Assembly (NCBI RefSeq): GCF_024679095.1
Contig: NC_066553.1
Location: 5,803,538-5,867,537 of the forward strand
Source of the DNA: Eriocheir sinensis
Lineage: Eukaryota > Arthropoda > Malacostraca > Decapoda > Varunidae
Length of the DNA stretch: 64,000 nucleotides
Reading direction: 5' to 3'
Position 1 is the first letter of the stretch, and each line of letters opens with the position of its first letter. Of this stretch, positions 24,126 to 39,880 are shown in pieces. The translations under genes were made by a program, and so were the position numbers. A model generated the notes under the pieces. It ran no database searches. It was not told the origin of the DNA and saw nothing but the letters and a program-made list of their open reading frames with translations.

Positions 24126-24572
24126 GATTGATTGATTGAAGTTTATTGTTGCAAAGAGAATCACAACAAGGGAGTGAGATCGAGGCTTCCCTACCTACAC
24201 ACATTATCGCCATGACGTCCTAGCTCCCTTTTCTTGCCTTCTCTTTCTTTCCCCTTTATGATCTGCTGCATGGACGAGCCAATCACATATATAAGATTTT
24301 CCAGTGGGCGAGAAAACGTGGGATATCGACATTATATAACTATTTTTTTTTGTCACCTAGAGCATATAATAATAATAAAATAGTGCAACATATCATTTCT
24401 TCTACTGCATGTTGATATGAATTAATACCGTACACACGTCTCATGTATTACTGCACATTACACTGTATTGCCTGGGGGTCGGGATGTCATATGTTCCCTC
24501 CCATCTCCTTTGTTAATTATTGTGTACTTTTGCAACAATAAACCATCAGTCAATCAATCAATCAATCGATCA
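24126..24572. mobile_element. MITE with (GATT)n-type inverted ends
   Basis: Left end GATTGATTGATTGAAGTTTA then TTGTTGCAAA is inverted at the right end (TTTGCAACAATAAACCATCA then GTCAATCAATCAATC). About 447 bp, no ORF. Its right part (GCCTGGGGGTCGGGATG, CATCTCCTTTGTT) recurs at 28515-28590. Confidence 0.7.
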
Positions 24573-24841
24573 TACGTACGACAATATACGGTCCAGACAC
24601 ACACTTATGAAAAAGGCTTAGACCCACCTACCAAGCTAATCCCACACACATAATTTACATCATCTAAAATAATCAATATTGGTGCCATGATAAATAAGTT
24701 TCTGTTTACTACAATACTATAGTGTGGGCAAGGGTTTAGGCCGCGAAATTCAACAGAACAATTCGGGAGTTCCTAAAATTGTGTACAGATCAGCTTGTTA
24801 AAACCTACCTATCAACAACTCTGTCTGTGCTCTTTGCTTAA

Positions 24842-25060
24842 AAGGTCGGATTGTCAAGCTATGAAATGGACGTTCGACCCATCTATCTATCTATCTATCT
24901 ATCTATCAAAAGCTCAATGTGTAAAGCTAGAAGTGTCAAGCTATGGAGTGGCAGTTCGACTCCTCTATCTATCTATCTATCTATCTATATCTATCAACAG
25001 TGCCATGTGTAAAAAGTTTCAGTGTCAAGTTATGGAGCAGCACTTCGAGTCTATAAATTA
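24842..25060. repeat. Three tandem units of about 90 bp carrying (ATCT)n
   Basis: The phrase GTCAAGCTATGRARTGG.CGTTCGA recurs at about 24853, 24935 and 25022. The first two are followed by an (ATCT)n microsatellite (24881-24907 and 24965-24998). Confidence 0.8.
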
Positions 25061-26449
25061 TGTTCATCTACCTTTCGCTTTCTTCCCAATTATGCGTTTT
25101 TCTTTATCAGAGAGCGGAACATGCCTATAGATTCCCCCCTCCCGCCCAGGCAGTAAGGTACCCAGACACCAAAAATCCACTCATCATGCATCCTCTGTGG
25201 TGGCAGATAACATTTACATAAAGGTTTTTGGAAGGTCGTCATGCTTTGTCAGCTGATGTTTGGCCGTGGTTGCAACGCTGGAATCACAAGAACGTCAACA
25301 TTACTATCTTTATACCGTACCTATAGCGTGCTCAAGCCTATATACTGGTGAGGATGAAGTAGGATGTGACGTAGAGGAATTTATACACGGATTGGAAGAA
25401 AGATTGTGATCGAGGGAGGATTGTGGTTCAGCAGAAGGCCAAGGTGGTTCAGCATAAGTGGATCAGAGATAAGACTTGCGTATATCTTAAACATCTTGAA
25501 GGGGTGATTTGTGGGGTTAGAGGTATTATCTTTATTAGCTAAGGTTTATCCACAAGTGTAATTAAGGTATGTTGTTGGTATTTAGCTTTTATTTGTGTGG
25601 GTCTCCCGGTTGATATATATATGTGACCAACTCGGGTTGAGATGATATTGGGTTAGAGTGTAGTAACTGATGTTATTTTAAAGGCAAGGGCACGGAAGTT
25701 GCAAGGTTTGACGAAAGGGAACGAGCAAGATATTGGAATGTTAACAATTTGATAAAGATAGAGCAGAGTAGGGGTGGAGCTGAAGAGGTTGAAGCTACTT
25801 CAAGTATACTGGTAAAGCTTAGATGTTTAGGGTGAGTGCAAGGTAAGGGGGAGCGCTGCGGGTCACTTGACGGGCAAACAGGCGTCTTTTTCTTAAACTA
25901 TTATCCTGTTTGTATAGAGATTAGTGGAGCCTCCCCAACCCTTTCCGTTTCCGGCTCCGAAGAACCCGTATCCGTCAGCGGGTGATAAGGCTTTGGGGCG
26001 TTCTTCGTTATGCAAGCGCTAACGTCACCTAATATACAAACAAGAAAGGAAACGCCAACTGTTTCCTTCAACAGTGGGAAACATGAGACAAAAATAAAGA
26101 TGGGCCATTTATGATAGAGCATGGAAACCCACTCGGTTACAGATGTTAGCACAACGTTGAATGAGTAATTCTTATCGGTATTTACTCAAGAGGATACGTC
26201 GTCATAACCTGACGCCCTTCAGGTGTTCATGGGAAGCGAGGGAGAAATATAATACGCTGTAATCTGATCACTGGCTCTCAACATGTGTTCGCTAATGATA
26301 AATCAGATCTTTCTAATCTTTTGACATTTAAGTAAAAAGGTGTAGCTACGAAGAGGCAGAGGAAGAAAATATGATATAATAAATCTTCACTTTATGGAAA
26401 GTACAAGTCCACGGGGTTGAGGGTCAAATAAGATTTGAGTTTGAGGTGA

Positions 26450-27555
26450 ATCAAGGCGTGGCTTAGCGACAGAGTTAGCGTAAACAGATATAAATCAGAT
26501 TTGGTTCGCATTACTTGTGGTGTCCCACATGGATCAGTCAAAGGCCTAGCATCAACAACTACCTTAAATGCGGGATAACTATAGCGAAATCAGCACGATT
26601 GCTGATGAAGCGAAAATAGGATGACTAATTTGGTGAATGTTCCAATGCACAGTTTTGGTGCTCCCATTACATAACGGATATATTTTCACTCAAATCAGTT
26701 CACAAAAGCAAGAGTTACCAAAATGATTCAATGACTTTTAAAAACCTGACTTAGAGAAAAACTAAAAAAAAAATGCACTTACATTCTCTGAATATATAAG
26801 TAGAATCGGGACAGCTAGGGGTGGAGTATTCGTGTTCGGTATTCGTATTTGAATACAGTTTTTAGGCTCACTTATATTTTTATTCGTATTATGTTTATTA
26901 AAAATCGAAATACTACATACATTCGCAATCGAATACTTGGGCAAAGTTTGTATTCGTCGAATAATCTGACAAATAATCATATTTTATGACATCATCCATC
27001 AGTTTGACAGTTAATTTGAGACTGAACGCATAGAAGTATAATTCGCTGTGAAATGTGATTTGAGCTTAAATTTTGAGGCAGGGAGTTACGAAATCGTAGC
27101 GCCAAGATTCGGAGCGAGATTTTGTCAACCTAGTTTCAAGCAGATCATGTTGATAACTAAGTCAGACAAATTCTGCCTATATAAATAACTACATGACTGC
27201 TGCAGCACTAAGATGGCGAGCGAATCACTGCTAAAAAGACTGAAGAGTCGATTTTTCATTTGCGCTCAGAATTATTATAATGATATAACGTTATGATTAA
27301 GTCTTACACCCTGATTCACTCATTATGACTTAGAGAATTATATGGGAGATAATATTTATGAATCAGAAATGATTTAATCGAAGTTCTCAAAGGGGTGAAG
27401 ATGATTAATGAGAAATTGGTCAAGAGGTTTAATGAGCGATTTAGATAATGTAGTAGCTACAGGTACCGACAACTGATGTAACCTGGATAAATTTAAGTTT
27501 ATGAAGGTAACAGACAAAAATTGGTTCACGAATAGCGAATTTGATGGGTGGAACA
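26450..27555 (+). mobile_element. CR1-like LINE, highly decayed remnant
   Basis: 26450-26560 reads IKAWLSDRVSVNR...ITCGVPHGSVKG, matching WIKAWISDRKQRVTINGK...VPQGSVLG of the element at 31.7-33.6 kb. Near 27512-27553, KNWFTNSEFDGWN resembles the KHWFSNKVVGEWN C-terminus. The stretch between is eroded and includes TATTCG-rich sequence (26825-26960). Confidence 0.45.
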
Positions 27556-29098
27556 AATAAAATATAATATGTAGTTAATACAAACACGATTAATTGTTTT
27601 AAATGGATGTAAATTAGACAGAATGAAGTTGAGCACTGAGTAACTCGCTCTCAGGAGCTATAGTATACCGTGTGTTGGCCATTTGGTCTCTGAATTAGCT
27701 GTTGTCTCCTTTTATATCCTTGTGTGAATTTAAGCACATGTGCATGCAGTTTAAGCTGCGCATGGCAGAAAGCACAGGCAATGCTCGTTGCCATAGTCGA
27801 TCTTCTGGTGGTATTTGGCACGTCTTAATTAGTTACATATTTCTTATTTACATCGAGATAACGTGCACATGACATACTACAAGGCACATATTACTTTATA
27901 AAGTATGGGAGACTGTCTGGAAGGATTATTTTCTGTAGGATGGACCGTTCAAGGCCTCAGATATACCGTCAGCCAAGGGGTCAGCATTACGAATCCTTCC
28001 TCATTGTGGTGTTGGAAGCTCTCCTCGCTAACGTAGTGACAGGCATCACGGCCACGGCAACCTTGTGCCCACCGACCCGCCATCCCACCCCTAAGGGCAT
28101 CCCTCCCAACCCAACACCCTCCCATCCTATGAAGTTTACATTCCTCTGCTCACCGACACCACTGCTGCTCTCTCCTCTTGATTGTTGCCACCCCCCCTCC
28201 CTCCAGCAGGCCGTCCTTTCATCCTTGATCATAATTATCCCTCTTCAGTCGAGGTAAGAAGGGAAGGTTATTATACTGCCGTCAGAAAACATGCAAATAG
28301 CACATTCCTTCTCCGGACTGCTTTATGAAGAGTCTGAATGGTTTCTGTAGGTCTTAAATTAAAGGTAGTTTGTCTGAATTGCCTGCACAGTACAAGGCCT
28401 GAACACTAAATCAAGGCCTTTATTTTTTTTAACACTTGTCCCCTACCATTGTATCTTTTTAGTTTCCTGGTGCTACTTACACATGTCATTAGTTGTATAA
28501 TCACACTATGTACTGCCTGGGGGTTGGGATGGCATGCTCCTCCCTTCTCCTTTGTTGTTTTACTTGCAACTATAAACTATCAATCATTAATTCGCTTCCT
28601 CTGTTGTGCACGTGTGTGATTTTAAGAGTGAAATTTATCACCATGGCCTGATCGCGTGCTGGACTCGTGATCGCCAGCCAGTAAGCGGCCCTCCTGGAGA
28701 GAGCTGGAGCTTGTTAGCCGATATATGGATACTGCTGGGACTTCACAGTAAAAATGAGACATGATTGAAATGAAAATGACAAATATATGAGGAGAGCAGG
28801 ACGCCGAACCTACATATATTGCACCTGTTAATTTTAGGATCGATCCAAACTGCCTATCGTACAGGGTTGGCACTGCATGGCTTTTACTGTCGTTTCTTTT
28901 GTTACAAGTCATCACCACGCCTCGTTTCAGTAGTCTCATTTAACTTAATTGCTTAGATGAGGTTTGGTTTGCAATTTCAATTATAATTTACTTTTCGCGA
29001 CCTATATATAATTTGTTTTTGTCTAGCCTGTTACTTTTCGTTTTCTTTACGTAAAATAGGCATTGTAAGTGAAGGAGAAACCCAAGGACTGTATTTAG
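27556..29098. other. Intergenic DNA with a GC-rich patch
   Basis: A C-rich 105-codon frame at 27940-28257 ends next to a donor-like GAG|GTAAGA (28250-28258) but has no recognisable protein motif. A MITE fragment lies at 28496-28592. Otherwise nothing seen. Confidence 0.35.
28496..28592. mobile_element. Partial second copy of the (GATT)n-ended MITE
   Basis: Shares TACTGCCTGGGGGTTGGGAT, CCTTCTCCTTTGTTG and AACTATAAACTATCAATCA with the right end of the element at 24126-24572. Its left end was not found. Confidence 0.6.
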
Positions 29099-29120
29099 AA
29101 CAACAACAACAACAACAACA
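29099..29120. repeat. (AAC)n microsatellite
   Basis: Seven AAC units. Confidence 0.9.
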
Positions 29121-29589
29121 CAGGGTTTTTTTCAGGTCTTCTTTGCCTTCTTTTTTTTTTTTAGGTGCTGCCTATACATATAAAGCCCCGGTAGGCTTAT
29201 ATACTGAGGTCTCTTCGACGATCCTAGCCCAACGGTGGCGCAGGCGAATTTCGCTTACAGAGATAAAGATTGACACTATCATAAAGGCTGTCGTAGATAT
29301 AGTAGGTATAAATTTAGCGACAACACAAGATTTTGTTCACGCCATTTTTGTCTGTCTGTCCGTCTGTTCATGCGTTTGGTGAGGACATTAAATTCAATCA
29401 ATTGAGATCACGGAAAATTTCACATATATACCTTAATTTGATAGCGTGGTTCAGAACTTTAGAACAATGTTGAGTCTCGCCAGGAAGTCCTACGGCGGAT
29501 TGGCTCGGCCCACGGTGTTATGGACTCGCTCAGCACGATCGAGTAGGCTATATATGGCGTTAACTGTCGATACCTGTGTAGGCGGATTG

Positions 29590-29621
29590 ATGCCTTTGGT
29601 AATAATTATTACCAAAGGCAT
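29590..29621. repeat. Perfect 32-bp palindrome
   Basis: ATGCCTTTGGTAATAA followed immediately by its exact reverse complement, with no spacer. Confidence 0.97.
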
Positions 29622-29912
29622 AAACACTTAAGTGTCTACGCAGAATCATGGGATATATCGCTGGAATGACTTTGTGTCAAACCGGCGGGTGCTCCGTGAG
29701 ACTGATTCGAGGTCTATTACATGCACAGTCCGTCAACGCCAACTCCGGATAGGTATATACGGGCATTTGGCATGTTACCCATGCAGAGGACGACCCAGCT
29801 CATCAGGTTGTCTCTGTAAGAGAAAATCCCGAGTGGAGGAGGCCAAGGGGGCGCCCACAGAGTTTGTGACTTTAGCAAGTAGATAAATCCTGACAGGAGG
29901 TACAACTATAGG

Positions 29913-30581
29913 CTACTTAGGAAGGGAAAGGGGCCTGTATGGAGACTTGCCCGGAGGGACCCCCAGACTTAAGGTGCAGCAGTACTTCTGCACATGGGAG
30001 AAGACCTGGCAACTGAAGCACCGCAGGGGCTCCGGGGTGAACCTCCTGACGGAGAAAACACCCCAGACGCCTAGGTCAAGAGACGCAGGGAGAAATCCCC
30101 GGAACGTCACCTCGACCTGCTGCATGGGCTCCCTGCGACAGTGACCCGCGTTGTATGTACACCTCCTTGCGAAGGTGACGCGCGGGTCCTCCAGGATCGG
30201 TCGGAGGGACTGGCCAGGAGGATACTGCGTAACGATACCCTTCGACCTACCCTCGGCCTCTCCTAGGGAGATGCCAAAAGTGGTCTCTCTGCTCAGGCGA
30301 GCGAGAGAGAAAGCAGCTTCCTCGTCCAGGGGTTTGATGTAAATCGCATCCCCGGCTTTCTCTTGCACCCGGACCCGGAGGTCGGGGTGCTCCCTCTCCA
30401 GTCGTCGAACAGCGTGGAAGGTGCTGGTTCCTTCGTGGTTCAGGATCTTGTACAGGCGGAAGTCCGGGGCCAGGGGTGGAGTCGGGGCTCGTCGACGACG
30501 CTTGTCGACAAGAGTCCAGCCCTCATTCTCTCCCTCGGGCGGGGAGAGGTTCAGGCGCTTTCGAGAGCGAGAGCGTGCCAT
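29913..30581 (-). mobile_element. LINE ORF1 (gag-like) protein with CCHC zinc knuckle
   Basis: An open frame of about 222 codons starts at the ATG at 30581-30579 (MARSRSRKRLNLSPPEG); the frame also extends upstream to about 30665. It has a basic N-terminus, a middle with YKILNHEGTSTFHAVRRLER and DAIYIKPLDEEAAFSLA typical of jockey/I-group gag-like ORF1, then RRFTPEPLRCFSCQVFSHVQ and KYC, a CX2CX4HX4C knuckle. Known role: such proteins bind element RNA and target the RNP to the nucleus or chromatin. It ends soon after one knuckle, where related proteins usually have two or three, so the 3' part is lost and no ORF2 follows. Confidence 0.8.
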
Positions 30582-30800
30582 TGGTCCAGTGAGGAGGAGA
30601 GAGAGCTCCTTCCTCTTCCGCTGTCGAGGCTCCAATGTGACTGAAAGATGCGGGGCCAACAGCACGTGGGGGCCGCGTCATACTGACATGACGCGAGCGT
30701 ACTGGTGCTCAAAATTGGCGTCGTAGGGTGGGCGAGGCGACGCGCATCCCCGGAGTATGCTCCCATTGATTGATTGATTTGTCCCACCTGTCGCTACGCT

Positions 30801-30803
<3 letters not shown>

Positions 30804-30842
<39 letters not shown>
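30804..30842. repeat. (CA)n microsatellite at the 5' edge of a SINE
   Basis: About 19 CA units. Confidence 0.97.
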
Positions 30843-30846
<4 letters not shown>

Positions 30847-31119
30847 CTCCGTAGCTCTGTGGTTAAAGCTCTGCGATGCCAGGCTCTACGGTCTGGCAGG
30901 AGGAGGTTCGATCGAGCAGGCAGGTTTTTTTTCCGCTGACAGTTAAGGAGTGGTTAGTGTTTCCCCTTGGCTTTTAGCAAAGGGAGTGTGGTGTGTGGTG
31001 TGGTATGGCCCCGGCAGTGCCCAGAGATCGACTAATTAATGAGCCTAGATCTAATCGGGAGGGTAGGCTATACTTGCTGGCGATGACGGATCCAGCTCGT
31101 GATCAAGTCGTGGTGAATT
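30843..31119 (+). mobile_element. tRNA-derived SINE, family A
   Basis: The head GAGCTCCGTAGCTCTGTGGT has a pol III A-box (TAGCTCTGTGG) and GAGGTTCGATCGAG a B-box. The body contains CCGCTGACAGTTAAGG, GGCAGTGCCCAGAGATCGAC and ends GATCAAGTCGTGGTGAATTA, then a (CA)n tail. Shares body and end with 2445-2664 and 58033-58290. Confidence 0.85.
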
Positions 31120-31160
31120 ACACACACACACACACACACACACTCTCTCTCTCTCTCTCT
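31120..31160. repeat. (CA)n(CT)n compound microsatellite, SINE tail
   Basis: About 23 bp of CA followed by about 18 bp of CT. Confidence 0.95.
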
Positions 31161-31654
31161 CATACCAGCCATCCCATTAATCTGAGCACACTTGTGTCAG
31201 ACATGCACACTTTTCCCTAACCAGCTGAGAGTCAGCGGCCAGTGAGGTTTGGGTGGTTAAATGATTTTATTATTATTTTTTTTTTTAGTGTGTGTGTCTT
31301 TCCTTGGTGTTAGTCATTCCACTATAAGCTTTACGTCACCACCAGTTGGAATGTGGCGTAGGACTACTTAGCTTCCGCTAAATTGATCCTCCTCCGCTAA
31401 CTTTAAATCCACTAAAAAATTCATACAGGTTTGTTCTTGTCCGTTGTGGGCAGACACAACACGAGTTGAGCCACATGGCGCAATAATTCCAGGGCTTCCA
31501 CTTTTTGGTAAATAGGGAACCTTTTTGGTATTTTAGGGTAATGCATCATCCATTTCCAACTCTTTGAACTCGTGATTTAATATCGTCTTTCAAACCAGTT
31601 TTCTAAATCTATACCGAGGTGCACTGCATTTCGCGCATTTCAGCTTTTTAAAAC

Positions 31655-33553
31655 CATTCAGCTTTATAAGACCAAGGTTAGGGATAAGATAGGGCCGCTT
31701 AAGTCAGGAGAATCACTGATTGATAGTGATGAGGAAATGAGCGAGGCGTTAAATAGATATTTCTTAACTGTATTTACCAAAGAAAGATTAGATGATATAC
31801 CTCAGGGAGAACAGATCTACAGGGGAGAAGAGGTAGAAGAATTAACCGACATCAACATAAGTAGGGAGCTCGTGATTAGACAGATAGATAGACTTAAAGT
31901 CACTAAGGCGCCAGGGCCAGATGAACTTTTCCCCAGGGTAATAAAGGAATGTGAAACTGAAATAAGTGGGCAGTAAACAGAAGTATTTAGGAAGTCACTA
32001 GACACAGGGGTGGTGCCTGTTTCATGGAGGCAGGCATACGTTATTCCAATATTTAAGAATAGAGACAAATCTTCTATGGAGAACTATAGGCCGATTAGTT
32101 TGACGTCAGTTATAGGTAAAATGATTGAGTCAATAATAGCTGATAGTATTAGGGACCATATAGACAGACATAATTTAATTCACGACTCCAGCATGGGTTT
32201 ACTAAAGGAAAGTCGTGCCTCACTAATCTTATATCCTTTTACAATAGAGTATACGAGGCAGCTGACAATGATGAGAGCTATGATGCGGTTTATCTTGATT
32301 TTAGTAAGGCCTTCAATAAGGTACCTCACCAGAGACTGTTAAACAAAGTCTCATGGGATAAGAGGGAATGTATTTGATTGGATTAAGGCGTGGATTAGCG
32401 ACAGGAAACAGAGGGTTACCATTAACGGTAAAAAATCCGAATGGGGTAATGTTACCAGTGGGGTTCCTCAAGGTTCAGTTTTAGGCCCGCTTCTATTCAT
32501 TATCTACATCAATGACATGGACAATGGGATAACAAGTGACATAGGTAAATTTGCAGATGACACCATAATAGGATGCACTATTAGGACAGGGGAGGATGCT
32601 AGAGCACTGCAAGAGGATCTCAACAAACTGTTAGCTTGGTCAGAGAAATGGCAGATGAATTTTAACATCACCAAGTGTAGCGTACTTAGTGTAGGAACAC
32701 GCAACCCATTACACGGATATAGTTTAGACTCCACTGCGATAGGCAGGTCTGAGTGTGAAAGGGATTTGGGAGTGTTAGTGAACTCTGACCTAAAACTAAG
32801 GAAGCAATGTATTAATGCGAGGAATAGGGCTAACAGGGTATTAGGCTTTATTAACAGGACGGTAACCAACAGGAGTGCAGAGGTCATCCTCAGACTCTAT
32901 TTAGCGTTAGTTAGGCCACACTTAGATTATGCTGTTCAGTTTTGGTGCCTGCACCACAGAATGGACATCAACTTGCTAGAATCAGTTCAGAGGAGGATGA
33001 CCAAGATGATTCAGGGGCTGAGGAACCTCCCATATCAAAATAGGCTGAAACATCTAAACTTACATTCACTAGAGAGATGAAGAGTGCGGGGAGATCTGAA
33101 AGAAGTATTCAAATGGGTCAAGGGTTACAACAAAGGCGATATAAGTAAAGAACTGAGAATTAGCCAGCAGGATAGAACTCACAGTAATGGATTTAAATTA
33201 GAAAAGTATAGATTTAGGAGAGGTATAGGCAAGCATTGGTTTAGTAATAAGGTGGTGGGGGAATGGAATAGACTCAGCAATCACATAGTTAGTGCAGGGA
33301 CGATAGCTTGTTTTAAGAGTAGACTGGATAGCTACATGGACGAGGACGACAGGTGGCAGTGAGGTGTGGGTGCAGTAAGGTGACGGGGTACTGGATGCGT
33401 GCCTAGTACCACCGGTATAACGAGGATCAAGCCTCTACCTGTAACCCATGTAACTACACCTCACCCATCGTGAGTAGTGGGGGGGATTCTGGAGCTGCCC
33501 TGTGTAGGCCACCCGGCCTCTTGCAGTTTCCCTATGTTCTTATGTTCTTATGA
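31655..33553 (+). mobile_element. CR1-like LINE reverse transcriptase, near full-length 3' portion
   Basis: Starts VRDKIGPLKSGESLIDSDEE, MSEALNRYFLTVFTKE, continues with KAPGPDELFPRVIKE, a stop at 31974, WRQAYVIPIFKNRDK, NYRPISLTSVIGKMIE, then after frameshifts VYLDFSKAFNKVPHQ, VPQGSVLGPLLFIIYINDMD and the catalytic FADDTII (about 32550-32570). The 187-codon frame 32517-33080 and the 92-codon frame 33084-33362 cover thumb and C-terminus (LVRPHLDYAVQFW, HWFSNKVVGEWNRLS). The 3' end has the tandem TTCTTATG repeats typical of CR1-group tails (33536-33553). Inactivated by stops and frameshifts. Confidence 0.93.
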
Positions 33554-35057
33554 ATACCATGAAAAAGACCGCGAGATGAGAACTTGAGAAGTCGCGACTT
33601 GCGGGGAATTAGCCTACATATGGGAACTCGTTTGATTGTGATAAAAAGCGTTTGAAAACCTAATATATATTTTCCCACTTATTAATGATCTCGTTTTATA
33701 CATAATAACTACTTAAACTCTGCACCAGGACAAAAGTAAACTCAATAAACACACATAGATGGAAGACAAAGGTGCTTCATGGAAGGGAAGGGCTACTGGG
33801 GTCCACCAATACCATTGCTGCTGGCATTAACATGACTATCAAAGTGGTTTCCACCCGACGGGTGACTTTGTTAGCCTAATTCTATTTTCTGTGGGTCTGC
33901 TGGGAATATTTTATATTCCTCCTCAGGTCTGTTACTACTGTTAAAGGCTGTGCAGGAAGGCATTTCTGTATTAAAAAGCACTCATGCCAAATTCATAAAT
34001 AAGAAAAATGATCCACGAGACACCTGAGGTCAACACTGGTGACAGTGCATGTTGGCACAAAACTGCACCCTGTAGCCTTATATGCATACAGTGTCACCAA
34101 TATTGTTACTCTTTCCATCAGGGGCTCTGATCATAAGACGACCAAGAAAGATTCTATGTCCCCTCTTAGTACTGAGTGGACATTTTGACACAAAGTGCCA
34201 ACTCATGCAACTCTACAGCTTCTACAGTATATTAGTATCCTTATAACATTAGATAAATACAGTAAAATAAAGCTAAATCCCATCCCCCTTCCTACATCTC
34301 TGAAACCCTCAGAATCTTGTCATGACTTTAATTTCTTATCAACTCTTCCCAAGGACTTAACTTCTTTACTCTTTGTAGGTTCAGCTTTACCCAACCTAGC
34401 AATCCTACCATATAGTGAATTTATATAATTTACTTCATATTAACCCTTACCTCTTTCTCATTCCTGGTTTCTTCACCTTTTAACCAGTCTTACTTGCGCA
34501 CTTCTATCCCAAATTTAATTTATGTAGTTCCTCAATCTCAATTCCCTTCTAGTCCCTTAGCTTCATACACTTAGCAATGTCAATTTGGGTCTATGTAGTA
34601 TATTTCTATGACAGCAGACAAACAACTAAACCTTCTCCTTAAAATTCCTGTTTTATGAAATCTCTCATTTACACATACAATCAATTCTCCAGTTATTTAA
34701 TGATTTTCTCCTATTTGTCTCATTCCATAAATGCAAATTGATCATATAGGGAAAAAACATGCTTCTTAAAAACCTATTCCTCTCCTCATGTAGTCTATGA
34801 CATACTGTATTAGTTTCCTCCATCCACACCCCATACATTAGCCTTATACCTCCAACATTCACATTTTTATATTTTCATCCATGACATCACCACCTTTTCT
34901 TCCCTTGTCAATTTCATTATCTCAGAAATTCATCAAATGCAGCATTCCTTACGTCATGTGTGATAAATGGATTATTGGTAAGATATTTTTTTTTATGTTT
35001 TTTTTCAATGTTCTTTCAAAAGCTTCACCAAGCAATTAACTATTTTTTCTCTGTTAC
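33554..35057. other. Intergenic DNA upstream of ASPDH
   Basis: No ORF or element recognised. It should contain the ASPDH promoter and first noncoding exon, which I could not locate. Confidence 0.4.
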
Positions 35058-35059
35058 AG

Positions 35060-35077
35060 GCTTCACAATTCAAGAAA
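35060..35077 (+). other. ASPDH: ASPDH 5' UTR segment after a splice acceptor
   Basis: A pyrimidine-rich tract and TGTTACAG end at 35059. An 18-base leader then precedes the ATG, so an upstream noncoding exon is expected. I did not find it. Confidence 0.55.

Positions 35078-39880
<4,803 letters not shown>

Noticed and set aside
27940..28257. Coding exon with donor at 28254
   Set aside because: Proline-rich translation without any recognisable domain and no upstream acceptor or partner exon; too weak to call.
31817..32887. Minus-strand frames opposite the CR1-like element
   Set aside because: Antisense shadows; the plus strand carries the RT motifs.
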